Below are positions 17,581-26,042 of a stretch of DNA of 64,000 nucleotides, piece by piece (position 1 is the stretch's first letter; every line of letters starts with the position of its first letter). Origin of the DNA: Chitinophaga varians. Its GTDB lineage: Bacteria; Bacteroidota; Bacteroidia; Chitinophagales; Chitinophagaceae. The position numbers were made by a program, and so were the translations under genes. The notes beneath the pieces were generated by a model, which was given only the letters and a program-made list of their open reading frames with translations, was not told the DNA's origin and did not search any database. The stretch covers positions 1,240,001-1,304,000 of the forward strand of contig NZ_JACVFB010000003.1 in the NCBI RefSeq assembly GCF_014529945.1, given 5' to 3'.

Positions 17581-17611
17581 CAAACCTACACGTTTTATCC
17601 TTAATCGCAAA
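17581..17611 (-). promoter_or_regulatory. ccmC promoter
   Basis: Minus-strand TTTG at 17608-17611, a 19-bp spacer, then TAGGTTTG at 17581-17588, 23 bp before the ccmC ATG. A good full-length Bacteroidota promoter. Confidence 0.65.
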
Positions 17612-17701
17612 GATTTTACGCGATTTTAAGTTTATCCAAAATCCTGAATTACCCGTTAAAATCCGTTTATATAAGTAGCGGAAATATTCGATATTTCGAA
17701 A

Positions 17702-18364
17702 TCAGTCTTTCCACAGGAAGGGGAAGAGCACCATGGTAAGGGCAATGGTGAGGAGGTCCATCCCCCCCAGCAGGAGAAACATCTTGGGGAGTCCCGGCTG
17801 ATATACCGTGACAAATGCCGATAAAGACACATTGGCCAGCAACATCAGCATGGGCATCATGAGCGGGAAGCCCATCACCGCCATCAGGGCCGCGTTATGG
17901 TTGGCCTGGGCCGCAATGGCCGCCAGTACCGTAAACAACAAGCTCAGGCTCGTACCGCCCAACAGCACGATCCCTACGAAATACCCGGTGTTATGAAGCG
18001 GATTGCCCAGGAATGTAAAGCTGCACACCAGCGCGATGATGCTCATGAGCATCATCAGGATAACATTAAAGATAAGTTTGGCAGCAATGAAGACCCTCGG
18101 CGGCACCAGGGAATAGAAATACAACAACCGGCCCCTGTTTTCCTGCATGAAGCTTTTGGCGATCGCATTCACCGCCACAAACAGCTGTATCACCCAGAAA
18201 AGGGCGTTCCACAACTTATCGTCCGGCTTGCCCATCATCAGGTTGATCACGAATACGGTGGAGATGATGTAAAGCAGCACGCCATAAAAGGCGTATTGCT
18301 GCCGCAGCTCCAGCACCAGGTCTTTCCGGACGAGGGTATATATTTGGTGGACGGTTTGTTTCAT
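17702..18364 (-). CDS. ccmB: Heme exporter protein CcmB
   Basis: A 220-residue, six-helix membrane protein of the CcmB family, the permease partner of the CcmA ATPase in cytochrome c maturation. Typical are the N-terminal LVRKDLVLELRQQYAFYGVLLY, the loop SFMQENRGRLLYFYSLVPP and the final PFLWKD. No ccmA gene is in the window. The 144-bp gap to ccmC contains an internal promoter, so the two genes are partly uncoupled. An AATTACG-type repeat lies upstream. Confidence 0.92.
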   Translation of the reverse strand: MKQTVHQIYTLVRKDLVLELRQQYAFYGVLLYIISTVFVINLMMGKPDDKLWNALFWVIQLFVAVNAIAKSFMQENRGRLLYFYSLVPPRVFIAAKLIFNVILMMLMSIIALVCSFTFLGNPLHNTGYFVGIVLLGGTSLSLLFTVLAAIAAQANHNAALMAVMGFPLMMPMLMLLANVSLSAFVTVYQPGLPKMFLLLGGMDLLTIALTMVLFPFLWKD

Positions 18365-18371
18365 CCGGCGA

Positions 18372-18510
18372 AATTACGAAGAACCAATTATGAATGACAG
18401 ATTACGAATGACGAATGACGAATTAGGGGGCCACTGATAGCACAGTTATTAAATAAACGCGCTGTGAGGAAGCCCTCTATTCGTAATTCGTCATCCGTAA
18501 TTCGTAATTG
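18372..18510. repeat. Imperfect inverted repeat of AATTACG/AATGACG units
   Basis: Arms around 18372-18430 and 18473-18510 are made of the same 7-bp unit as the 10.7-kb element, but diverged (AATGACG variants). CACAG/CTGTG pairs inside the spacer. It occupies the divergent ccmB-accC promoter region rather than a 3' gap. Confidence 0.75.
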
Positions 18511-18540
18511 CTTATATTAGCTGCTTGTTAAAATTTTTGC

Positions 18541-20031
18541 ATGAAAAAGATCCTGGTAGCCAATCGTGGAGAAATAGCCTTACGTATCATGCGTTCTGCG
18601 CGTGAGATGGGAATTAAGACAGTCGCCGTTTATTCTGAAGCCGACCGCACCATGCCTTTTGTGCAGTATGCTGATGAAGCGGTGTGTATAGGGCCTGCCC
18701 CATCCAGCCAGTCATACCTGCTGGGGGAGAAGATCATAGCGGTGGCCAAAGAAAGAGGCGCAGATGCTATCCATCCGGGCTACGGGTTTCTGAGCGAGAA
18801 TGCGCGTTTCGCGCAACAGGTGACCGATGCCGGTATCACCTTCATCGGTCCTGCTGCCGCTTCTATAGAGGTGATGGGCAGCAAACTGGCCGCCAAGCAG
18901 GCCGCACAAAAGTTTGGGGTGCCTATGGTGCCCGGCACCGAAACACCGCTTCGCAGCGTGGAAGAAGCGCGGGAAGTGGTGAAAAAAACCGGTTTTCCTA
19001 TCCTGATCAAAGCTTCCGCCGGCGGTGGCGGTAAAGGCATGCGCGTAGTCAACGTTCCGGAAGAACTGGAAGAACAGATCCGGCTGGCTAAAAGCGAGGC
19101 CCTCAGCGCCTTTGGCGATGATGCCGTTTTCATCGAAAAATATGTAGGCGCTCCCCGTCACATTGAGATACAGATACTGGGCGATCAGCATGGCAACTGT
19201 GTATACCTTTTTGAACGGGAATGCTCTATCCAGCGCCGCCACCAGAAACTGATAGAAGAAGCACCCTCCTCCGTATTAACGCCCGCCATCCGGGCCGCCA
19301 TGGGCAAATGTGCGGTAGATGTGGCCAAAGCCTGTAACTATTATGGAGCGGGCACGGTGGAATTCCTGGTGGACGAGCAGCTGAATTTCTATTTCCTGGA
19401 GATGAACACCCGCTTGCAGGTAGAACATCCCGTGACAGAGCTGATCACCGGCCTCGATCTGGTGAAAGAGCAGATACGCGTGGCCCGGGGCGAAAAACTG
19501 TCGTTCTCACAGGAAGACCTCACCATCAACGGACATGCCATAGAACTGCGTATATGCGCCGAAGACCCGGCCAACAACTTCCTGCCGGACACCGGCTGCC
19601 TGGAAACCTACGTACGCCCGCAGGGCTACGGTGTACGGGTAGACGATGGCTACGAACAGGGCATGAACATCCCCATTTTCTATGATCCGATGATCGCCAA
19701 ACTGATAGCCTGGGGCAGCACCCGCGAAGAAGCCCGCCACCGGCTGATCCGGGCCATCGAGGAATATCAGGTGAAAGGCATCCGCACCACCCTGCCTTTC
19801 GGCCACTGGGCACTGCAGCAGCCTGCGTTTATTGAGGGTAATTTCGATACCAATTTTATCAATAAATATTATACGCCGCAAGCCTTGCTGGAAGAGCGTC
19901 CTGAAATAGACAAACTGGCCGCCATCCTGGCTGCACAAGTGTGGCAGCAACAAAACGTAGCTTTACAGTCAGCGACCGGTTATGAAAAACAGCCCTCATC
20001 TGCCTGGAAAAAAAGAAATATGTTAAGATAA
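18541..20031 (+). CDS. accC: Biotin carboxylase subunit of an acyl-CoA carboxylase
   Basis: A 496-residue ATP-grasp biotin carboxylase that carboxylates the biotin carrier with bicarbonate and ATP. Visible are KKILVANRGEIALRI, HPGYGFLSENARFA, the glycine-rich ATP loop KASAGGGGKGMRVV, the active-site RECSIQRRHQKLIEEAP, and EMNTRLQVEHPVTE. About 45 extra residues at the C-terminus exceed the 450-aa classical AccC, as in acetyl/propionyl-CoA carboxylase alpha subunits. No BCCP or carboxyltransferase gene is adjacent. It could serve acetyl-CoA or propionyl-CoA. Confidence 0.9.
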   Translation: MKKILVANRGEIALRIMRSAREMGIKTVAVYSEADRTMPFVQYADEAVCIGPAPSSQSYLLGEKIIAVAKERGADAIHPGYGFLSENARFAQQVTDAGITFIGPAAASIEVMGSKLAAKQAAQKFGVPMVPGTETPLRSVEEAREVVKKTGFPILIKASAGGGGKGMRVVNVPEELEEQIRLAKSEALSAFGDDAVFIEKYVGAPRHIEIQILGDQHGNCVYLFERECSIQRRHQKLIEEAPSSVLTPAIRAAMGKCAVDVAKACNYYGAGTVEFLVDEQLNFYFLEMNTRLQVEHPVTELITGLDLVKEQIRVARGEKLSFSQEDLTINGHAIELRICAEDPANNFLPDTGCLETYVRPQGYGVRVDDGYEQGMNIPIFYDPMIAKLIAWGSTREEARHRLIRAIEEYQVKGIRTTLPFGHWALQQPAFIEGNFDTNFINKYYTPQALLEERPEIDKLAAILAAQVWQQQNVALQSATGYEKQPSSAWKKRNMLR

Positions 20032-20065
20032 GTTTAAATAGGTCGGCAAAAATTTCGAAAACGAC

Positions 20066-20073
20066 TAACTTTG
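20066..20073 (+). promoter_or_regulatory. -7 box for the GtrA-family gene
   Basis: TAACTTTG, a perfect TAnnTTTG match, 14 bp upstream of the ATG. It indicates a short leader. No clear -33. Confidence 0.45.
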
Positions 20074-20087
20074 CGCCAGCTTTTAAC

Positions 20088-20570
20088 ATGTTACGCAGGA
20101 TCATTCTACAAATAATCGACTTCTTCTATCAGCCGTTTGCCCGGGTAATGCCCCGGCAGACATTCCGCTATCTTGCCTGTGGTGGCGGAAATACCGCGAT
20201 GGATATCCTTTTATACTTTATCTGTTACAATTTTGTGCTGCACAAGGAGATGATCCATCTCCCGTTTATTGATATCAGCGCACATATTGCTGCCCTGTTT
20301 ATGTCGATGGCAGTGACTTTCCCTACAGGCTTCCTTCTGAGCAAGTACGTGGTGTTCTCGGATTCCAATATCCGGGGCCGTGTACAGTTGTTCCGTTATT
20401 TCCTGCTGGTGGGTATCTGTATCCTGCTCAACTACTTCCTGATGAAGCTGTTCGTAGACAGGCTGCACTTCTATCCTACCGTGGGCAAGATCTTCACCAC
20501 CGCGCTGGTGGTCATTTTCAGCTACCTTACCCAGAAAAAATTCACTTTTAAGGTAAAACAAACCGCATAA
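20088..20570 (+). CDS. GtrA-family membrane protein
   Basis: A 160-residue protein with about four hydrophobic helices and the GtrA/DPMS pattern: FRYLACGGGNTAMDILLYF near the start, and FPTGFLLSKYVVFSDS in the middle. FLLVGICILLNYFLMKL and the final VVIFSYLTQKKFTFK complete it. Family members help move lipid-linked sugars across the membrane or associate with glycosyltransferases. It sits just before the surface-sugar region. Its end faces tdk across a strong shared terminator. Confidence 0.85.
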   Translation: MLRRIILQIIDFFYQPFARVMPRQTFRYLACGGGNTAMDILLYFICYNFVLHKEMIHLPFIDISAHIAALFMSMAVTFPTGFLLSKYVVFSDSNIRGRVQLFRYFLLVGICILLNYFLMKLFVDRLHFYPTVGKIFTTALVVIFSYLTQKKFTFKVKQTA

Positions 20571-20607
20571 CGGGTCCCGGGGCGGAAGCCATGGGCTAAG
20601 ATATTAT

Positions 20608-20648
20608 AAAGCGTATGGCCGGTCTCTGAGAGACCGGCCATACGCTTT
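20608..20648. terminator. Bidirectional intrinsic terminator
   Basis: A 20-bp perfect stem (20608-20627 with 20629-20648, core GCGTATGGCCGGTCTCT) with A/T at both ends, between convergent gtrA-type and tdk genes. Confidence 0.85.
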
Positions 20649-20662
20649 ATTTCCGGGCGTTG

Positions 20663-21232
20663 TTATTTTACTTCGTAGTAGCAGTGCCTGCAACGGGGCT
20701 CGTACAGGTCTTTTTCGCCCAGCAGCAACGTTTCTGTTGACGCAGATTTGCGGAAAGAATAGTTGGCGATATTGCCGCAGCACACGCAGATGGCGTGCAG
20801 CTTTGTGATATAATCGGCTTTGGCCAGCATAAATGGTATCTGCCCGAAGGGCTTACCGGTATAATCCATATCCAGTCCGGCCACGATCACACGGATACCC
20901 TGCAAGGCCAGCTGGTCGCATACGTTAGGCAGCTCCGCGTCAAAAAACTGTGCTTCATCGATGCCCACCACATCTACGTCCTGGGCCAGCAGCAGGATCT
21001 GCTGCGAGTTTTCTATCGGCGTGGAAACAATCTTATTCTCATCATGTGATACAATGCTCCCTTCCTCATAACGTGTATCTACCACCGGTTTAAAGATTTC
21101 TACCTTTAAGTTGGCAATACGGGCACGTTTCAGGCGGCGGATGAGCTCTTCGGTTTTCCCCGAGAACATAGAGCCGCAAATTACCTCGATCCAGCCCCTC
21201 CGTCCTCCTGCAAGAGAAGGTTCAATAAACAT
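20663..21232 (-). CDS. tdk: Thymidine kinase
   Basis: A 189-residue type II thymidine kinase phosphorylating thymidine for nucleotide salvage. P-loop EVICGSMFSGKTEELIRRL (about 16-34), the Walker-B-like VVGIDEAQFF, and the zinc-binding cysteine pairs (AICVCCGN and EPRCRHC) are visible. The length is normal. It is a single gene, ending at a shared terminator. Confidence 0.95.
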   Translation of the reverse strand: MFIEPSLAGGRRGWIEVICGSMFSGKTEELIRRLKRARIANLKVEIFKPVVDTRYEEGSIVSHDENKIVSTPIENSQQILLLAQDVDVVGIDEAQFFDAELPNVCDQLALQGIRVIVAGLDMDYTGKPFGQIPFMLAKADYITKLHAICVCCGNIANYSFRKSASTETLLLGEKDLYEPRCRHCYYEVK

Positions 21233-21321
21233 ATTGTATTATTTTGATTATTAATTAATTAAAATACGCTAATTTTATCCAAATAAAATAATTCCTATCA
21301 CTAAGCGTTAACAATTAAGGC

Positions 21322-22233
21322 ATGGAAAAAATAAATGCATTAATTGAGAAGTTACAGGAATTGAAAAATTCCGGTGCAGACCTGCAGGCGATATCCTACT
21401 ATGTACAGTTGCTGCAGGCGGAGGTGTTGTATGTGCGTAGCAAACAACAGCGACAGGAGATGCAGAGCAGACAAGACATTGCTGTGATCATGCCTGTGCA
21501 GCCACCTGTATCCGTACCGGTTACAACCGCAGCGCAAACTACAACATTACCGGCAGATAAACCGGAAGTACCGGCTGCAGGTTATCCACAATCCGCTGTG
21601 GCAGCAGATCCTGTTCCTTCCAAACCGGAACCGGTGATAACGGCTCAGCCCATTCCCACACTGGCCGCCACCACGCCGCTCCCTGCCAGGGAACCATTGC
21701 AGGAACCTGTTTTCCAGGACCCGCCTGTAAAAGAAAAAGAAAAGGAAAAAGAGAAGGAGAAAACACCCGCCCCCGCCACCCTGTTTGATCAGACAGAGGC
21801 CCCGGCTCCTGTTCCACCTCCCCCTCCGGCTCCTGCCCCCACACCAGCGCCGGCACCTGCAAAATCACAGGCAGTGCCCGATACCAACGGTATCCGCAAA
21901 GACCTGAACGATCTCGTGGGCAACCACAGTGGCCTCTCCCTGAACGACCGCCTGCGGCAGCAACAAACGGAAGTAGCCCAGAAACTGGGTGACATGCCGG
22001 TAAAAGACCTGCGCGCAGCCATTGGTATCAACGACAAATACCAATTCATTCAGGAACTGTTCCGCGGTGACACCGACCTCTACGAACGTTCTGTCAAAAC
22101 CATTAATGAATGTAACACCCTGCAGGAAGCCGATTATTGGATACAGCGGGAAATCAAGATCATTCAGGGATGGCAGGATGAGCATCACCTGGTGAAACAC
22201 TTCTATTCTTTGCTCAGGAAACGTTTCTCCTGA
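21322..22233 (+). CDS. Conserved hypothetical protein with proline-rich linker
   Basis: A 303-residue cytoplasmic protein of unknown function. Residues 1-55 are a helical N-terminus (EKINALIEKLQELKNSGADL, coiled-coil-like). Residues 56-190 are a low-complexity linker rich in Pro, Ala, Thr and Val with a run of alternating Lys-Glu (about 138-147) and repeated P-A-P. Residues about 195-303 are a compact, well-conserved-looking helical domain (DLNDLVGNHSGLSLNDRLRQ... ELFRGDTDLYERSVKTIN). No signal peptide or membrane segment is seen. The last 31 bp overlap the convergent waaA gene. Confidence 0.7.
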   Translation: MEKINALIEKLQELKNSGADLQAISYYVQLLQAEVLYVRSKQQRQEMQSRQDIAVIMPVQPPVSVPVTTAAQTTTLPADKPEVPAAGYPQSAVAADPVPSKPEPVITAQPIPTLAATTPLPAREPLQEPVFQDPPVKEKEKEKEKEKTPAPATLFDQTEAPAPVPPPPPAPAPTPAPAPAKSQAVPDTNGIRKDLNDLVGNHSGLSLNDRLRQQQTEVAQKLGDMPVKDLRAAIGINDKYQFIQELFRGDTDLYERSVKTINECNTLQEADYWIQREIKIIQGWQDEHHLVKHFYSLLRKRFS

Positions 22234-23462
22234 ATGTATTGCAGAATTTTTTCGGTAGCCCCTTTGTTGTCCATCACGTAGTTGCCCGCTATGGAAGCGG
22301 TTTTCTCATAAAAAGCAGGCTCGCTAAGCAATCTCTTCATATAGTCATCGAGGTTAGTAAGCCCCGATACTACCAGCGCGCCTTTCAGTTCCACCAGCTC
22401 CACCGCTTCAAAGTATTTGCTGTATTCCGGCCCGATGATCACCGGCATATGATATACTGCCGGTTCCAGCAGGTTATGGATACCGTCTTTCCCGAAGCCA
22501 CCGCCCACATAAGCAATATGAGCATAGCGGTACAGGGTGGTGAGCATACCAATATTATCCATGATCAGCACATCGGCGGGAGCCGTGCCCGCCCGGAGCG
22601 CTGAATAGGTAACCGCTGTGGGGAAAAGGGCTTGTATCTGCCGGATATGTGCTTCGTGGATTTCGTGGGGCGCGATGACCAGCTTCATGCCCTGACCGGC
22701 CGTTTGCTGCCACCAGGAAGCCAACAGCTGTTCATCTTCCGGCCAGGTACTACCTGCTACCAGCAGGTGGCCATTGCCAGCAAACTGTTCTATCAGCGGC
22801 AGGGATGTTTGTTCCGTAAGCAGCGCCGCCACCCGGTCGAACCGCGTGTCACCGCTGATGCTGGCCGTTGAGATACCGATGCCCTGCAACAAGCGCAGGG
22901 AGCGCTCGTTCTGGACAAAGATATGGGTCAGTTGCCGCAGCAGTTGGCGGAACATGCCGCCATAGCCTTTGAAAAAGACCTGGTTTTCCCGGAAGATACC
23001 AGACACGAGCAGCACGGGTATTTTTCGTGTATACAGCTCCGTGAGGAAGTGATACCAGAATTCGTATTTAATAAAGATGGCCAGCGCCGGCCGGGCGATG
23101 TCGATAAAGTCGCGCGCATGACGGCGGGTATCCAACGGCAGGTAACACACATAGTCAGCGCCGGGATAGTCTTTTCTGACCTCGTATCCGGAGGGAGAAA
23201 AAAATGTTAACAAAATTTTATAGGCAGGATACTGACGGCGGAGCTCCTCCAGTACCGGCCGGCCTTGTTCAAACTCTCCGAGGGAGGCAGCATGCACCCA
23301 GATCAGCGGGTGCTGGCCGATACCGGCCTGCTGCATCCGGGAACGCCAGTGTTGACGGCCATTCAGCCATAAAGATGCCTTCTTTTTACCGCCCATGGCT
23401 GCCAGGCCTACTCCTGCCCTGTACAAACGGATACCTGTATTATAAATCGCCTTTGCTAACAT
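22203..23462 (-). CDS. waaA: 3-deoxy-D-manno-octulosonic acid (Kdo) transferase
   Basis: A 419-residue GT30-family enzyme adding Kdo to lipid A precursor at the inner membrane. The N-terminal membrane-associated helix is followed by WVHAASLGEFEQGRPVLEEL, which holds the catalytic Glu. IFIKYEFWYHFL, LLVAGSTWPEDEQLL and IAYVGGGFGKDGIHNLLEPA complete the family pattern. It reads toward and overlaps the hypothetical gene by 31 bp. It shares a compact divergent promoter region with the sugar-nucleotide operon. Confidence 0.93.
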   Translation of the reverse strand: MLAKAIYNTGIRLYRAGVGLAAMGGKKKASLWLNGRQHWRSRMQQAGIGQHPLIWVHAASLGEFEQGRPVLEELRRQYPAYKILLTFFSPSGYEVRKDYPGADYVCYLPLDTRRHARDFIDIARPALAIFIKYEFWYHFLTELYTRKIPVLLVSGIFRENQVFFKGYGGMFRQLLRQLTHIFVQNERSLRLLQGIGISTASISGDTRFDRVAALLTEQTSLPLIEQFAGNGHLLVAGSTWPEDEQLLASWWQQTAGQGMKLVIAPHEIHEAHIRQIQALFPTAVTYSALRAGTAPADVLIMDNIGMLTTLYRYAHIAYVGGGFGKDGIHNLLEPAVYHMPVIIGPEYSKYFEAVELVELKGALVVSGLTNLDDYMKRLLSEPAFYEKTASIAGNYVMDNKGATEKILQYIQEKRFLSKE

Positions 23463-23498
23463 TCGCCTGCGTACTTTTACTGAAATTTAATCGTCCTG

Positions 23499-23506
23499 CA
23501 AAGATA
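23499..23506 (-). promoter_or_regulatory. -7 box for waaA
   Basis: TATCTTTG on the minus strand, 36 bp before the waaA ATG. It is within 25 bp of the opposing -7 box for the sugar operon. Confidence 0.45.
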
Positions 23507-23530
23507 ATCCCCACCCAATCCCAAAATTTG

Positions 23531-23538
23531 TAAATTTG
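23531..23538 (+). promoter_or_regulatory. -7 box for the sugar-nucleotide operon
   Basis: TAAATTTG, a perfect TAnnTTTG match, 34 bp upstream of the aminotransferase ATG. Confidence 0.45.
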
Positions 23539-23572
23539 CACACTTTAAACAAAATAAAAATATACATATTAT

Positions 23573-24712
23573 ATGGTGCCTATTCAGATGGTTGACTTGA
23601 AACGCCAGTATACGAAGATTAAACCGCAAGTGGATGCTGCCATCCAGGAAGTACTGGAAAGTGCCGCTTTTATTAACGGCGGGGCCGTGCAGAAGTTTGC
23701 GGAAGAGCTGCAGCAATATCTGGACATCAAGCATGTGATCCCATGCGCCAATGGCACCGATGCCTTACAAATCGCGATGATGGCACTGGACCTGCAGCCC
23801 GGTGACGAAGTGATTACCCCTTCTTTTACTTTCATTGCTACTGCGGAAGTGATAGCGCTCCTGCAACTGAAGCCTGTATTTGTGGACGTGGACCCGAAGA
23901 CTTACTGTCTCGATGTGGCTGCCGTAGAAAAGGCGATCACGCCTAAGACGAAAGCGATCGTGCCGGTACACCTCTATGGCCATGTGGCAGACCTGGAGCC
24001 GCTGATGGCTGTTGCCGCCAAACACAATCTGTATGTGATTGAAGACAACGCACAGGCCATTGGTGGCAATTACACCCTGGCAGATGGCACCGTGAAGAAA
24101 GCCGGTACTATCGGTCATATTGGCTGTACTTCCTTCTTCCCTTCCAAAAATCTGGGATGTTATGGCGACGGCGGCGCGCTGTTCACCAACGACGATGCCC
24201 TGGCTGCCAAAATCAGAATGGTGGCCAACCACGGCCAGTCAGCCCGTTACTATCACGATGTGGTAGGCGTTAACTCCCGCCTCGACTCCGTGCAGGCAGC
24301 AGTATTACGCATCAAACTGCCGTTGCTCGATGAATACATCAACGCCCGCAGAGCCGTAGCAGACGCCTATGACGCTGCTTTCGCCGATATGCCGCAGATC
24401 ACCACGCCATATCGTGCCGCCAACAGCTATCATGTGTTTCACCAATATACGATCCAGTTGAACGGAGCAGACAGAAACCAGCTGCAACAATACCTGGCAG
24501 AAAAACAGGTGCCATCCATGATCTATTACCCTGTACCGGCCCACCGCCAGAAAATGTTCGGGCATTTTGGCAGTGCAGCCTTTGATTTACCCGTAACCGA
24601 TAACCTCACCACCAAGGTGATTTCCTTGCCGATACACACTGAAATGGACAAAGATCAGTTAGATCACATTATTCATTCTGTCAAATCATTTCTAAACCAT
24701 CCCCCAGCATGA
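23573..24712 (+). CDS. DegT/DnrJ/EryC1/StrS-family sugar aminotransferase
   Basis: A 379-residue PLP enzyme that aminates a nucleotide-linked keto-sugar, of the WbpE/WlbC type by appearance. The family features are ALQIAMMALDLQPGDEVITP, HLYGHVADLEPL, EDNAQAIGG, and the PLP lysine in FFPSKNLGCYGDGGA. VNSRLDSVQAAVLRIKL is also present. It is first in a plus-strand operon and overlaps the next gene by ATGA. The substrate is unknown; no partner dehydrogenase or acetyltransferase for an amino-sugar uronate is in the window. Start could also be the second ATG at codon 6. Confidence 0.88.
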   Translation: MVPIQMVDLKRQYTKIKPQVDAAIQEVLESAAFINGGAVQKFAEELQQYLDIKHVIPCANGTDALQIAMMALDLQPGDEVITPSFTFIATAEVIALLQLKPVFVDVDPKTYCLDVAAVEKAITPKTKAIVPVHLYGHVADLEPLMAVAAKHNLYVIEDNAQAIGGNYTLADGTVKKAGTIGHIGCTSFFPSKNLGCYGDGGALFTNDDALAAKIRMVANHGQSARYYHDVVGVNSRLDSVQAAVLRIKLPLLDEYINARRAVADAYDAAFADMPQITTPYRAANSYHVFHQYTIQLNGADRNQLQQYLAEKQVPSMIYYPVPAHRQKMFGHFGSAAFDLPVTDNLTTKVISLPIHTEMDKDQLDHIIHSVKSFLNHPPA

Positions 24713-26019
24713 AGATTACAGTAGTAGGCACCGGTTATGTAGGGCTGGTAACAGGCACCTGTTTCGCAGAAACAGGCAACGAAGTTACCTGCGTAGATAT
24801 CGATGTCAACAAAGTAGCGAAATTGTCCGCCGGCCAGATCACCATTTATGAGCCGGGACTGGAAAAACTGTTTGAACGCAACCTCAAAGAAGAACGTTTG
24901 TTTTTCACCACCAGCCTGGAAGACGGCATCCGCGATGCGGAAGTTATTTTCCTGGCGCTGCCCACACCGCCTGGTGCAGACGGTGCTGCCGACCTGTCTT
25001 TTGTACTGAAAGTAGCAGACCAGCTGGGCAAACTGATGACCGACTATAAGGTGATCATCGACAAAAGCACCGTACCTGTAGGTACCGCTGAAAAGGTAAC
25101 CGCAGCTATTGCACAAAACTGCAAAACACCTTTTGACGTGGTCTCCAATCCGGAATTCCTGCGTGAAGGCGTGGCTGTTGACGATTTTATGAAGCCCGAC
25201 CGCGTAGTCATCGGTACCAATTCCGAAAGGGCCCGCAAAATCATGGGTGAGCTCTATGCTCCTTTTGTAAGGCAGGGCAACCCGATCATATACATGGATG
25301 AAAAATCCGCTGAGCTGACCAAATACGCCGCCAACTCATTCCTCGCCACGAAGATCTCTTTCATGAACGAGATCGCCGTGCTGTGCGAAAAACTGGGCGC
25401 CGACGTAGACATGGTGCGCAGAGGCATTGGCAGCGACGACCGTATCGGAAAAAGGTTCCTGTTTCCCGGTATCGGTTACGGCGGCAGCTGTTTCCCGAAA
25501 GACGTACAGGCCCTGGTAAAATCTTCCCAGGATGCCAACTACGACTTCCGGATACTGAACGCCGTGATGGACGTCAACGAAAAACAGAAACTGTTTTTGC
25601 TGCCTAAGATAAAAGCCTTTTTTAACAACGACCTGAAAGGCAAACATTTTGCTTTATGGGGGCTGGCATTCAAACCCAATACAGACGATATCCGGGAGGC
25701 ACCCGCATTGTACATCATCGATGCCTTGCTCGCTGCCGGCGCTACCGTTACCGTGTTCGATCCTGAAGCCATGGAGAATGTACGGCAGGTAGTAGGCGAC
25801 AAGATCACCTATGCTGAACATCAGTACACCTGCCTGGACAAGGCCGATGCATTGATCATTGCCACAGAGTGGAGTGTGTTCAGAACACCGGATTTCAATA
25901 AGATCTCCGCAGCCCTGAAACACAAAGCCATCTTCGATGGCCGTAATCTTTTTGAAGTAGCGCGTATGAGGGAAATGGGATACCATTATGAGAGTGTGGG
26001 CCGTGCTGCCATTGCTTAA
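24709..26019 (+). CDS. ugd: UDP-glucose 6-dehydrogenase
   Basis: A 436-residue enzyme making UDP-glucuronate with two NAD+. The Rossmann motif is KITVVGTGYVGLVTGTCFAE, the substrate region includes SNPEFLREGVAVDDF, and the catalytic cysteine is in GIGYGGSCFPKDVQAL. The start ATG overlaps the previous stop (ATGA, 24709-24712), indicating translational coupling. Its product feeds the next enzyme in the operon. Confidence 0.94.
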   Translation: MKITVVGTGYVGLVTGTCFAETGNEVTCVDIDVNKVAKLSAGQITIYEPGLEKLFERNLKEERLFFTTSLEDGIRDAEVIFLALPTPPGADGAADLSFVLKVADQLGKLMTDYKVIIDKSTVPVGTAEKVTAAIAQNCKTPFDVVSNPEFLREGVAVDDFMKPDRVVIGTNSERARKIMGELYAPFVRQGNPIIYMDEKSAELTKYAANSFLATKISFMNEIAVLCEKLGADVDMVRRGIGSDDRIGKRFLFPGIGYGGSCFPKDVQALVKSSQDANYDFRILNAVMDVNEKQKLFLLPKIKAFFNNDLKGKHFALWGLAFKPNTDDIREAPALYIIDALLAAGATVTVFDPEAMENVRQVVGDKITYAEHQYTCLDKADALIIATEWSVFRTPDFNKISAALKHKAIFDGRNLFEVARMREMGYHYESVGRAAIA

Positions 26020-26042
26020 CGATCACCACATACCTTGAATAC

